From positions 48,541 to 110,215 of the forward strand of contig NZ_JAKNQY010000021.1 of NCBI RefSeq assembly GCF_024494355.1: 61,675 bases of DNA, read 5' to 3'. A model generated the notes under the pieces. It was given only the letters and a program-made list of their open reading frames with translations. It was not told where the DNA came from and made no database searches. The first letter of the stretch is position 1; the number at the start of each line of letters is the position of its first letter. This document shows positions 1 to 7,566 of the stretch, one piece after another. The translations under genes were made by a program, and so were the position numbers. This stretch comes from Pseudomonas sp. Q11. GTDB taxonomy: Bacteria > Pseudomonadota > Gammaproteobacteria > Pseudomonadales > Pseudomonadaceae.

Positions 1-150
1 AGCAAGCACAGCCTGTGGAAGCAAGCACTACCTGTGAGAGCAAGCACAGCCTGTGGAAGCAAGCACTACCTGTGAGAGCAAGCACAGCCTGTGGAAGCAA
101 GCACTACCTGTGAGCAAGCACAGCCTGTGGAAGCAAGCACTACCTGTGGG
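1..150. repeat. Array of eight 19-bp tandem repeats
   Basis: Two alternating 19-bp units, AGCAAGCACAGCCTGTGGA and AGCAAGCACTACCTGTGAG, follow each other head to tail: 1-19, 20-38, 39-57, 58-76, 77-95, 96-112 (two bases short), 113-131 and 132-150. The array runs directly into a REP-like sequence at 151 and begins at the first base, so it may continue to the left. The unit resembles the GTGGGAGCAAGC outer part of a Pseudomonas REP, so it probably arose by local tandem expansion of a REP flank. Confidence 0.9.
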
Positions 151-186
151 AGCAAGGCTTGCCCGCGATGGACCGCGCAGCGGTCC
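144..186. repeat. REP-type sequence next to the tandem array
   Basis: The sequence TGTGGGAGCAAGGCTTGCCC is followed by GCGATGG and a small palindrome (ACCGC-GCA-GCGGT). It matches the Pseudomonas REP pattern seen elsewhere in the window. It lies at the 3' end of the minus-strand HD-domain gene, a usual REP location. Confidence 0.7.
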
Positions 187-203
187 CCAGCAATCAGTCA
201 GGC

Positions 204-788
204 TTAAACCTGTTCAGCCATCGCCGCTTTGTAGATCGATTGCTTCGGCGCGGCAAACACTCTCTCCAGCATCGGCTCGAAGAAACTCAACGGCAGGGTG
301 TCGTACTCGGCATCGAACGCCGCGGCGTCGTATCGGGCGCAGAAATCAATGGTCGCCTGGTACTGAGGATGCGCTTTGAATTGCTCGCGCAGGTGCCGGT
401 CCATGCCCAGGTGATGGAAGAAGTAATAGCCCTGGAAAATTCCGTGTTTTTCCACCATCCACAGGTTTTCGGGGCTGACGAACGGCTTGAGGATGGCAGC
501 GGCAATGTCCGGGTGATTGTACGTGCCCAAGGTGTCGCCGATGTCGTGGAGCAGGGCGCAGATCACATACTCCTCGTCCCGGCCGTCACGATAGGCGCGG
601 GTGGCGGTTTGCAGGGAATGGGTCAGGCGATCCACCGGGAATCCGCCAAAGTCCCCATCGAGCAACTTCAAATGGGTCAGGATCCGGCCCGGTAGTTGCC
701 GGGCATAGGCGCTGAAATCGGCCGCGATGATCGCCCAGTCTTCCTGGGTACCTTCCTGCATGTGGGTAAAACGTGCATGTGAACTCAT
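204..788 (-). CDS. HD-domain metal-dependent protein
   Basis: A 194-residue soluble protein with an HD-domain metal site: His57 (LTHSLQ), the His81-Asp82 pair (LLHDIG), His92 (NHPD), and His115, His125 and His126 downstream. HD proteins are usually phosphohydrolases. A subset (PhnZ/MIOX-like) are mixed-valent di-iron oxygenases, and the short single-domain form here could be either. The ATG at 788 is chosen over a TTG six bases upstream because AAAGGA lies seven bases before it. It is 23 bases downstream of the Mpo1-like gene on the same strand, so the two are probably cotranscribed. The substrate is unknown. Confidence 0.75.
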   Translation of the reverse strand: MSSHARFTHMQEGTQEDWAIIAADFSAYARQLPGRILTHLKLLDGDFGGFPVDRLTHSLQTATRAYRDGRDEEYVICALLHDIGDTLGTYNHPDIAAAILKPFVSPENLWMVEKHGIFQGYYFFHHLGMDRHLREQFKAHPQYQATIDFCARYDAAAFDAEYDTLPLSFFEPMLERVFAAPKQSIYKAAMAEQV

Positions 789-811
789 CGACAATCCTTT
801 GATTGCAGCAT

Positions 812-1123
812 CTAGAAGGGAACCTTGCCCAGCAGCATGTCCCGATACATGACGAAATCGCCGAACAAGCTGTAGAGCGGGTGCTGGAAGGTGGCGGGAC
901 GGTTTTTTTCAAAGAAAAAATGCCCGACCCAGGCGAAGCCGTAGCCGGCAAAAGGCAAGGCGATCAGCCACCACCCATTCCCGATGATGAGGGCCAGGGC
1001 GAAAATCAGGATGACCAGGGAGGTGCCGATGAAGTGCAAACGCCGGCAGGTGCTGTTGTTGTGTTCGCTGAGATAATAGGGGTAGAACTCAGCGAACGTA
1101 TTGAAGCGTCTGGTGTTTTCCAC
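812..1123 (-). CDS. Mpo1/DUF962 family small membrane protein
   Basis: About 103 residues. It has an N-terminal block with conserved histidines (YLSEH, RRLHFIG), two hydrophobic stretches (LVILIFALALII and WWLIALPFAGYGF), then GHFFFEKNRPATFQHP. This is the layout of the DUF962/YGL010w (Mpo1) family, whose yeast member is an iron-dependent dioxygenase acting on 2-hydroxy fatty acids. The start is taken as the GTG at 1123, which gives the compact family length; a longer reading frame extends upstream without family similarity. It is first in a probable two-gene unit with the HD-domain gene. The bacterial substrate is not established. Confidence 0.75.
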   Translation of the reverse strand: MENTRRFNTFAEFYPYYLSEHNNSTCRRLHFIGTSLVILIFALALIIGNGWWLIALPFAGYGFAWVGHFFFEKNRPATFQHPLYSLFGDFVMYRDMLLGKVPF

Positions 1124-1268
1124 GACTGTCGGCTCTGTGGTTATTGTTCTGATGACACTGTGCGTCCAACGGTTTGCTTGAAGTCTAGAGCGATCACTTG
1201 CAACGACCAGTGACAATGGGCGCCACTTTAGTATCCTTCGCAAATCAAGCCGTACCCTGCGGCTCGTC

Positions 1269-2306
1269 ATGCAAGTAAACGTCATGAGCGAACGAACAAC
1301 TTCTTCAAGCTGGGCGATGGGGATTGTCAAGGCGCTGGAAATGGACGGCCTGGATTGTCGCAAGCTGTTCAAACAGTTAGGTCTGGACTTTGATGCGCTG
1401 GAGGATCCGGATGCACGTTTCCCCCAGGATTCGATGACCCGGCTCTGGCAACGGGCGGTGGAGCTGTCGGGTAACCCGGCCATTGCCTTGAACATGGGTA
1501 AAGTGGTGCGCCCGGCGTCGTTTCATGTGGTCGGGTATGCCTTGATGTCCAGCCGCACGTTGGTCGAGGGTTTCCAGCGGCTCGTTCGATATCAGCGGAT
1601 CATCGCGGAAAGCGCCGACCTGAGCTTTCGCCTGTTGGAGGGTGGCTACGGATTGGTCCTGACAGTGCATGGCGACCATATCCCACCCACCCGCCAAAGT
1701 GCCGAGGCTTCCCTGGCCTGTGCGCTGGCCATGTGCAACTGGTTGACCGGACGCGTCTTGCGCCCGGTGAAGGTGCTGTTCCAGGGCGCCGAGCCCGTTG
1801 ACCTGGCACCTTATCAACAGGCCTTTCCCGCGCCGCTGGTGTTCAGCGCCCCCTATGACGCGTTGATCTTCGAGCGTAGCGACATGGAGGCACCACTACC
1901 TACCGCCAACGAGGCCATGGCGCAGCTCCACGACCGGTTTGCCGGTGAGTACCTGGCGCGTTTTTCCGAAAGCCGCGTGACTCACCAGACCCGGCAAGTG
2001 TTGTGCCGGCTGCTGCCACGGGGTGAACCCAAGCGTGATGTGGTGGCGCAGACACTGCACCTGTCCCAGCGCACCTTGCAGCGACGCCTGCAGGAAGAGG
2101 GCACCAGTTTCCAGAGCCTGCTCGATGACACCCGCCGCGAACTGGCCGAACAGTACCTGGCGCAACCGGCCTTGACCCTGCTGGAAATCGCCTATCTGTT
2201 GGGGTTCGCTGACCCGAGCAATTTTTTCCGGGCCTTTCGACGCTGGTTCGACACGACGCCCGGCGAATACCGGGCGCGGTCAGCCAGTGGCCAGGCCGGT
2301 CAGTGA
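1269..2306 (+). CDS. AraC-family transcriptional regulator
   Basis: A 345-residue regulator. Residues about 20-210 form the arabinose-binding-like sensor region found in OruR/ArgR-type AraC proteins. Residues about 235-335 form the double helix-turn-helix (VVAQTLHLSQRTLQRRL and LLEIAYLLGFADPSNFFRAFRRW). The second HTH carries the typical AraC signature ending in TTPGEYR. ATG 1269 is used; ATG 1284 is an alternative, and neither has a strong ribosome site. It is divergent from the Mpo1/HD pair, a possible target, and its 3' end overlaps trkH tail to tail by seven bases. The effector is unknown. Confidence 0.85.
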   Translation: MQVNVMSERTTSSSWAMGIVKALEMDGLDCRKLFKQLGLDFDALEDPDARFPQDSMTRLWQRAVELSGNPAIALNMGKVVRPASFHVVGYALMSSRTLVEGFQRLVRYQRIIAESADLSFRLLEGGYGLVLTVHGDHIPPTRQSAEASLACALAMCNWLTGRVLRPVKVLFQGAEPVDLAPYQQAFPAPLVFSAPYDALIFERSDMEAPLPTANEAMAQLHDRFAGEYLARFSESRVTHQTRQVLCRLLPRGEPKRDVVAQTLHLSQRTLQRRLQEEGTSFQSLLDDTRRELAEQYLAQPALTLLEIAYLLGFADPSNFFRAFRRWFDTTPGEYRARSASGQAGQ

Positions 2307-3754
2307 CGCCAGAATGCCGGGATACACAGCACGAACACGGTGATGATCTCCAGTCGGCCCAGCAGCATGCCACCCGACAGAATCCACTTGGCCGCATCCG
2401 GCAGCGGCGCAAAGTTGCCGGCCGGGCCAATGGTCTCTCCCAGCCCCGGGCCCACGCCGGACACGGTACTGGCGGCGCCGGTCAGCGCAGTCATCCATTC
2501 CACTCCCAGTAGCGAGAGCAGCAGGGCAATCACGCAGATGGTGATGGCAAAGAAGAACGAGAAGGTGAGAATCGAGCGCACGATTTCTTCGTCGAGGCGG
2601 TGGCCATTGTATTTCTGCTTGATCACCGCGCGCGGGTGGATCAGTTGCTTAAGGTTGGCCCTGAGCAGGATGTAGGCGACCTGGAAGCGGAAGATCTTGA
2701 TCCCGCCGGCCGTCGAGCCTGAACAGCCGCCGACGAAACCCAGGTAGAAGAACAACATCAGCGAGAAATTACCCCACAGACTGTAGTCTCCCAGGGAGAA
2801 GCCCGTGGTGGTGACGATCGACGTCACGTTCAGCGCCACGTGCCGCAGCGCTTCCAGCCAGTGCAGGTCGGTAGTCGCCCAATACCAGGTGCCCAGCACT
2901 AGCCAGGTCACCAGCAGCACCGCCAGCAGGCCTTGGACCTGCTGGTCCTTGATCAGCGCCCGGCGATTGCCCCGCAGCATCGAGACGTACAAGGCAAACG
3001 GCAGGCTGCCGAGAATCATGATGACGATAATGACCCAGTGCACCGCCGGTTCGGTCCACTTGGCCAGGGATTTGTCCGACGTCGAGAACCCACCGGTGGA
3101 AATCGCCGACATCGCATGGTTGATGGCATCGAACAGGCTCATCCCTGCCCACCACAGGGCGAGGGTGCCGAGAATGGTGATACCCACATAGGACGCCACG
3201 ATCAACCGGGCCACCATGTGGGAGCGCGGCATGACTTTCTCCGAGCGGTCGGAGGACTCGGTCTGGAACAGCCGCATACCACCGATGCGCAACAGCGGCA
3301 GGATCGCCACCGCCATGGCGATGAAGCCGATACCGCCGAGCCAGTGCAGCAGCGAGCGCCACATCAGGATGCCGGGGGACATGTTGTCCAGGCCGCTCAA
3401 GACCGTGGCGCCGGTGGCGGTGATCCCGGACATGCTTTCAAAGAACGAATCGGTATAGCTGATGTGCTGGGTCAGCAGGAAGGGCAACGCGGCAAAGATA
3501 CCCACCACCAGCCAGCTGCTGACGGTCAGCAGGTACATGTCCCGGGGCCGCAGGTTCACGTGTTCCGGGCGTCCGGGAATGACCAGGGCCAGGCCGGCGA
3601 GAAATGTGATCATGCTCGACCAGAGGAACGATGGCAGGTCGTTGGTGCGTTCGAAGATCAGCAAGGTGGCCATGGGCACAACCATGAAGATCGCCAGGGT
3701 GATCAGGAAGATGCCGATGATGAAACCAATGATCCGCAGGGTCGGCAACGCCAT
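2300..3754 (-). CDS. trkH: Trk potassium uptake protein TrkH
   Basis: A 484-residue polytopic inner-membrane protein with the four-pore repeat organisation of the TrkH/KtrB superfamily. Selectivity-filter loops are visible as ITATGATV, AISTGGFST, IVTTTGFS and STVSGVGPG, each followed by a hydrophobic helix. It imports K+ and normally works with the NAD-binding peripheral subunit TrkA, which is not in the window. The length matches the family. It is divergent from the nitroreductase gene (184-bp spacer) and convergent with the AraC gene, so it is probably monocistronic. Confidence 0.93.
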   Translation of the reverse strand: MALPTLRIIGFIIGIFLITLAIFMVVPMATLLIFERTNDLPSFLWSSMITFLAGLALVIPGRPEHVNLRPRDMYLLTVSSWLVVGIFAALPFLLTQHISYTDSFFESMSGITATGATVLSGLDNMSPGILMWRSLLHWLGGIGFIAMAVAILPLLRIGGMRLFQTESSDRSEKVMPRSHMVARLIVASYVGITILGTLALWWAGMSLFDAINHAMSAISTGGFSTSDKSLAKWTEPAVHWVIIVIMILGSLPFALYVSMLRGNRRALIKDQQVQGLLAVLLVTWLVLGTWYWATTDLHWLEALRHVALNVTSIVTTTGFSLGDYSLWGNFSLMLFFYLGFVGGCSGSTAGGIKIFRFQVAYILLRANLKQLIHPRAVIKQKYNGHRLDEEIVRSILTFSFFFAITICVIALLLSLLGVEWMTALTGAASTVSGVGPGLGETIGPAGNFAPLPDAAKWILSGGMLLGRLEIITVFVLCIPAFWRH

Positions 3755-3938
3755 GAAGTCCGCTCGGGCTGAAAAGGGAAGGGCGTCATTCTACCCGCGA
3801 CAAGCGGCAAGTAAACCGCAACCCGGAGGCACTTGAGGTCGGCGGCCTGTGCCATGTCCTCCTGGCATTGGAATTTGAGCTAACGAACTCGTCGCACAAG
3901 CCTCTAGAATAGCTGGACATTTTTTCAGGAGGTGGCCG

Positions 3939-4502
3939 ATGCAGGCTCTCGACGCTTTGCTCAACCGTGTTTCCGTCCCGCGCCTGGTGGACCCGGCACC
4001 CACCGCCGAACAACGCGAGGTTATGTTTGCCGCTGCGATGCGGGCCCCGGACCACGGCCAGTTGCGGCCGTGGCGTTTTTTGACGGTCGAAGGCCAAGCG
4101 CGCCATCGCATGGGCGAACTGCTGGCCGAAGCGGCGCGGTTCAATGATCCGCTGGTGTCCGAAGCAGTCGTGGAGAAGGCGCTCAACGGCCCGTTGCGCG
4201 CGCCCCTGGTTGTGGTGGTGATTGCACGTTTGCAGGACCATTTCAAAATCCCGAAAGCCGAGCAACTGCTGGCGGCCGGTTGCGCCGCCCACGGGATCCT
4301 GTTGGCGGCTTATGCCCAAGGGGTGGGTGGAGTCTGGCGTACAGGTGAGCTGGCGTACTCGCCTCATGTGGCCAAGGGGCTTGGCCTTGAGGACGGTGAA
4401 GAGGTGATCGGTTTTCTCTACCTGGGCACTGCGCAGAAAGAAGCGCGCACGGCGCCGAAGGAAGATGTCGGGCAGTTTGTCCGGGAGTGGACGGGCCAGT
4501 AA
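3939..4502 (+). CDS. Nitroreductase family protein (YdjA-like)
   Basis: A 187-residue FMN-dependent oxidoreductase of the compact YdjA type. The N-terminal FMN-phosphate region is RVSVPRLVDPAPT, followed by AAMRAPDHGQLRPWRFLTV, the flavin-contact motif of this subfamily. A later VGGVWRTGE segment is also typical. Family members reduce nitro or quinone groups with NAD(P)H; the physiological substrate is unknown. A strong AGGAGG site lies just before ATG 3939. It stands alone, followed by a REP pair and the convergent phhC. Confidence 0.88.
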   Translation: MQALDALLNRVSVPRLVDPAPTAEQREVMFAAAMRAPDHGQLRPWRFLTVEGQARHRMGELLAEAARFNDPLVSEAVVEKALNGPLRAPLVVVVIARLQDHFKIPKAEQLLAAGCAAHGILLAAYAQGVGGVWRTGELAYSPHVAKGLGLEDGEEVIGFLYLGTAQKEARTAPKEDVGQFVREWTGQ

Positions 4503-4545
4503 CTGCTCAAGGGCGGCGAATGACTTGAGGCTGGTTTGATCCACC

Positions 4546-4672
4546 GTGGCGAGGGAGCTTGCTCCCGCTGGGTGGCGAAGCCGCCCCAAGTGGAGCAACG
4601 CTACCTTACAAGACCGCGCCAGGCCTTTTTACGACTGCTGCGCAGCCGAGCGGGAGCAAGCTCCCTCGCCAC
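4546..4672. repeat. Inverted REP pair (BIME-like)
   Basis: GTGGCGAGGGAGCTTGCTCCCGCT at the left is matched by its inverted copy ending GGGAGCAAGCTCCCTCGCCAC at the right, with about 80 bases between, including a small CTGCTGCGCAGC palindrome. It sits between convergent genes (the nitroreductase gene and phhC), where it can fold into a large hairpin and may limit read-through from both sides. Confidence 0.85.
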
Positions 4673-4695
4673 AAAATCAACGGCCAGCTGTGGTG

Positions 4696-5889
4696 TTATC
4701 TGCACACGTCAGCAATCGCCTCAGCCAGCAAATCCAGACGCGTGGCATCGATGCCCGCCACGTTGGCCCGGCCTGTGCCGACCATGTACACGCTGTGGCG
4801 TTCGCGCAGGTGCCTGACCTGTTCCGGCGTCAGGCCGGTGTAGGAAAACATCCCCCGTTGCACGCCGATGTGAGCGAAGCGTTCACGCAAGCCGTGGGGT
4901 TCGAGCGCTTCCAGCAGACCGCTGCGCAACTGCGCAATGCGCAGGCGCATGGACTGCACTTCGTCGGCCCACAGGCTTTTGAGTTCCGGGTTGCCCAGGA
5001 TCGTCGCCACTACTGCCGCGCCATGATCCGGCGGCGTTGACCATAGGTTGCGGGCGATGTTTGCCAGTTGGCTGCGGATGTCCACCAGTTTGTCGGCATC
5101 GCCGGCGCAGACGATCAGCGCACCGGTGCGGTCGCGGTACAGGCCGAAGTTCTTCGAACAGGAACTGGTGATCAGTACTTCAGGCAGTGCCTGGGCAAAC
5201 AGCCGCACGGCCCAGGCGTCTTGCTCCAGCCCATCGCCGAAACCTTGATAAGCGAAGTCGATCAACGGCAGCAGGTTGCGGCTGCGCATCACCTCCAGTA
5301 CCTGGCGCCATTGTTCCTGGGTCAGGTCGAAGCCGGTGGGGTTGTGGCAGCAGGCATGCAGCAGCACCACATCGCCCTTGGGTGCCTGGTTCAGGGTCGC
5401 CAGCATCGCGTCGAAATCCAGGCGATTGTCGGCACCCACGTACGGGTAATGGCTGGCCTTGACCCCGGCGGTGGCGAAGATGGTTTCGTGAATCGGCCAG
5501 GTCGGGTTGCTCAACCATACGCCGCGGCCTGGCAGGCATTGGGCAATGAAGTCGGCACTCAGGCGCAGGGCGCCGGTGCCGCCCGGCGTCTGGGTAGCAC
5601 CGGCGCGTTTGTCCTTGATCAGCGTCGAGTCGGTGCCCAGCACCAATTCATTGATCAACTGGCCGAACGCAGCGTCGCCATGACCGCCGATGTAGGTCTT
5701 GGTGCTCTGGCGTTCCACCAGGCGCTGCTCGGCCTGTTTGACTGATGCAAGAATCGGCGTCAGGCCCTGGGCGTCTTTATAGACACCCACGCCCAGGTCG
5801 AACTTGCGCGGATTGCTGTCCGCCGCGTAAGCCTCCATCAGGCCGAGGATCGGATCGCCGGGCACCCGGCCGATGGCATCGAAATGCAT
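4696..5889 (-). CDS. phhC: Aromatic amino acid aminotransferase PhhC
   Basis: A 397-residue class I PLP aminotransferase of the TyrB/AspC type. It catalyses tyrosine + 2-oxoglutarate to 4-hydroxyphenylpyruvate + glutamate, the step after phenylalanine hydroxylation. Visible residues are the PLP lysine K246 in SSCSKNFGL, N183 (CHNPTG), D211 and Y214 (DFAYQGFGDG), and the N-terminal GVYKDAQG. Its ATG shares a base with the phhB stop (TAATG), so translation is probably coupled. As third gene after phhA and phhB it is named phhC; its chemistry overlaps that of general aromatic or aspartate aminotransferases. Confidence 0.92.
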   Translation of the reverse strand: MHFDAIGRVPGDPILGLMEAYAADSNPRKFDLGVGVYKDAQGLTPILASVKQAEQRLVERQSTKTYIGGHGDAAFGQLINELVLGTDSTLIKDKRAGATQTPGGTGALRLSADFIAQCLPGRGVWLSNPTWPIHETIFATAGVKASHYPYVGADNRLDFDAMLATLNQAPKGDVVLLHACCHNPTGFDLTQEQWRQVLEVMRSRNLLPLIDFAYQGFGDGLEQDAWAVRLFAQALPEVLITSSCSKNFGLYRDRTGALIVCAGDADKLVDIRSQLANIARNLWSTPPDHGAAVVATILGNPELKSLWADEVQSMRLRIAQLRSGLLEALEPHGLRERFAHIGVQRGMFSYTGLTPEQVRHLRERHSVYMVGTGRANVAGIDATRLDLLAEAIADVCR

Positions 5890-6245
5890 TACTTGCGGCC
5901 CTCAGCGGTCTTGGCCACGTCATCGGTGCGGGCGGCCATGATGAAGTCATTGCGGTGCAAACCCTTGATGGAGTGGCTCCACCAGGTCACGGTGACTTTG
6001 CCCCATTCGGTGAGCAGGCCCGGATGATGACCTTCGGCCTCGGAGATTTCACCGACGGCGTTGGTGAAGGCCAGGGCGTGCTTGAAGTTCTTGAACAGGA
6101 AGACCTTTTCCAGCTGCATCACGCCGTCGCGCACTTCGATATTCCAGTCCGGGATCTGCTTGATCAATACCGGCAGTTCTTCGTCGCTGACTTGTGGGGC
6201 GTCGGCGCGGCAGGCTTCGCAATGGGCTTGGTTCAGAGTGTTCAT
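5889..6245 (-). CDS. phhB: Pterin-4a-carbinolamine dehydratase PhhB
   Basis: A 118-residue enzyme that dehydrates the 4a-hydroxytetrahydrobiopterin made by PhhA, recycling the pterin cofactor. The active-site block EAEGHHPG (H73, H74) and the later H91 and D100 are in place. The family's TH before the last histidine reads SH here. The ATG at 6245 has AGGAA six bases upstream; a longer frame from 6290 is not supported. It lies between phhA and phhC, with a one-base overlap with phhC. Confidence 0.95.
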   Translation of the reverse strand: MNTLNQAHCEACRADAPQVSDEELPVLIKQIPDWNIEVRDGVMQLEKVFLFKNFKHALAFTNAVGEISEAEGHHPGLLTEWGKVTVTWWSHSIKGLHRNDFIMAARTDDVAKTAEGRK

Positions 6246-6344
6246 GGTGTGTTCCTGGATCGAATATTTGAAAAACGTCGATGCACTCACGCTAAAGCAA
6301 AGCGGCGTTATGCAACAGACTCAATTGAGATAAAAAGACGCGGT

Positions 6345-7130
6345 TCACGCGGCTTTTGGCGGAAATTTCGGGGCGTGCAAGCCCAGCTCACGACCGCGCC
6401 CGACCATGCCCATGATGTCTTCGTGGGCCAGGTCGAACAGGCGCTTGAGTTCGGGGAGCACGAAATACACAGGTTGCAGGATGTCGATGCGATACGGCGT
6501 GCGCATGGCTTCCAGCGGATCGAAGGCTTGATGCTCCGGCTCGTCCGACAGGCAGTAAACGGTTTCTTTGGGCGAAGACAGGATGCCGCCACCGTAGATG
6601 CGCCGTCCTTGCGGGGTTTGCACCAGGCCGAACTCTATGGTCATCCAGTACAGGCGCGCCAGGTAGACGCGTTCTTCCTTGGAAGCCTGTAGCCCGAGTT
6701 TGCCGTAGGTGTGGGTAAACTCTGCAAACCAGGGGTTGGTCAACAGCGGGCAGTGGCCAAATATCTCGTGGAAAATGTCCGGCTCTTGCAGGTAATCCAG
6801 TTCTTCGCGGGTGCGAATGAAAGTCGCGACCGGAAACTGCTTGCTGGCGAGCAATTCAAAAAAGGTCTGGAAGGGGATCAGCGCTGGCACCCGGGCCACT
6901 TGCCAACCGGTGGTTTCGCCCAGCACCTTGTTGATTTCAGCCAATTGCGGAATACGGTCGTGGGGCAGGTCCAGCTTGTCGATGCCGTCCAGGTACTCCT
7001 GGCACGCACGGCCTTCGATGACTTTGAGCTGGCGGGTGATCAGCGTGTTCCACACCGCGTGTTCTTCGGCGGTGTAGTGAATAAAACCTTGCGCATCGGG
7101 CTCGCGGGCCACGTACTGCGTCTGCTTCAT
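6345..7130 (-). CDS. phhA: Phenylalanine-4-hydroxylase PhhA
   Basis: A 261-residue bacterial monooxygenase that converts phenylalanine to tyrosine using O2, tetrahydropterin and Fe(II). The iron ligands H121 and H126 (HEIFGH) and E166 (YWMTIEFG) are at the positions known for the Pseudomonas enzyme, and the length is normal. It lacks the regulatory ACT domain of animal enzymes. First gene of phhABC, divergent from phhR, with PhhR boxes in the 436-bp spacer. I searched the spacer for a -24/-12 promoter for phhA and found only a candidate with the wrong spacing. Confidence 0.96.
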   Translation of the reverse strand: MKQTQYVAREPDAQGFIHYTAEEHAVWNTLITRQLKVIEGRACQEYLDGIDKLDLPHDRIPQLAEINKVLGETTGWQVARVPALIPFQTFFELLASKQFPVATFIRTREELDYLQEPDIFHEIFGHCPLLTNPWFAEFTHTYGKLGLQASKEERVYLARLYWMTIEFGLVQTPQGRRIYGGGILSSPKETVYCLSDEPEHQAFDPLEAMRTPYRIDILQPVYFVLPELKRLFDLAHEDIMGMVGRGRELGLHAPKFPPKAA

Positions 7131-7263
7131 GCTGTTCTCCTGCTGATTTCCCTCTGGGGGACGGCTTGTTTGTTGTTATGTCCAGCGATGCATTAGAGAT
7201 AACCCGAAGCCGGTGTTGGTGCAGCGGCAGGACGAAGACGTCAGTCGTTGATTTTGGCCGAGA

Positions 7264-7283
7264 TCGTAAAGTTTTCGTTACGA
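7264..7283. promoter_or_regulatory. PhhR (TyrR-type) operator
   Basis: TCGTAAAGTTTTCGTTACGA contains CGTAAA-N6-GTTACG, a near match to the TyrR/PhhR palindrome TGTAAA-N6-TTTACA. It lies 134 bases upstream of phhA and about 285 bases upstream of phhR, as expected for aromatic-amino-acid-dependent activation of phhABC. Confidence 0.75.
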
Positions 7284-7337
7284 ATTCGCTGGCATAGCCA
7301 TGTGCTGGAGATTTTCGGGTGGGAATTGGTCTACAAC

Positions 7338-7355
7338 TGTCACATAATCTTGACG
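7338..7355. promoter_or_regulatory. Possible second, weak PhhR box
   Basis: TGTCAC-ATAATC-TTGACG keeps the outer TGT...(T)ACx symmetry and six-base spacer of a TyrR box but loses the AAA/TTT core. It lies 73 bases from the stronger box, about seven helical turns, which would suit cooperative binding. Confidence 0.35.
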
Positions 7356-7387
7356 ATTATTTGTACGCCACTGCAGAAAATCTTGTG

Positions 7388-7539
7388 CCGAGGGCGCTTG
7401 CTCCCGCTGGGCTGTGCTGTAGGAGCTGCCGAAGGCTGCGATCTTTTGACTTTCACTTGGGACTCAAGTGTTTTGGAAAAGATCGCAGCCTCGCTTCGCT
7501 CGACAGCTCCTACAAGCGGGAGCGAGTGCCCTCGCCACG
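7388..7539. repeat. Nested double REP palindrome in the phhA-phhR spacer
   Basis: The outer arms GAGGGCGCTTGCTCCCGCT and AGCGGGAGCGAGTGCCCTCGCC enclose a second, different inverted pair. That pair is GTAGGAGCTGCCGAAGGCTGCGATC... and its partner GATCGCAGCCTCGCTTCGCTCGACAGCTCCTAC, around a short loop near 7448-7477. Two REP families are therefore nested. The element starts about 260 bases from phhA and ends about 30 bases before phhR. Confidence 0.85.
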
Positions 7540-7566
7540 GATTCCTAATACACATCGGGTCTTTTT

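Noticed and set aside
1..150. Possible CRISPR array
   Set aside because: The repeats are contiguous 19-mers with no unique spacers and grade into a REP; no cas genes are present.
7186..7215. Sigma-54 promoter for phhA on the minus strand
   Set aside because: The best candidate has GG-N11-GC spacing, one base too long, and poor flanking matches.
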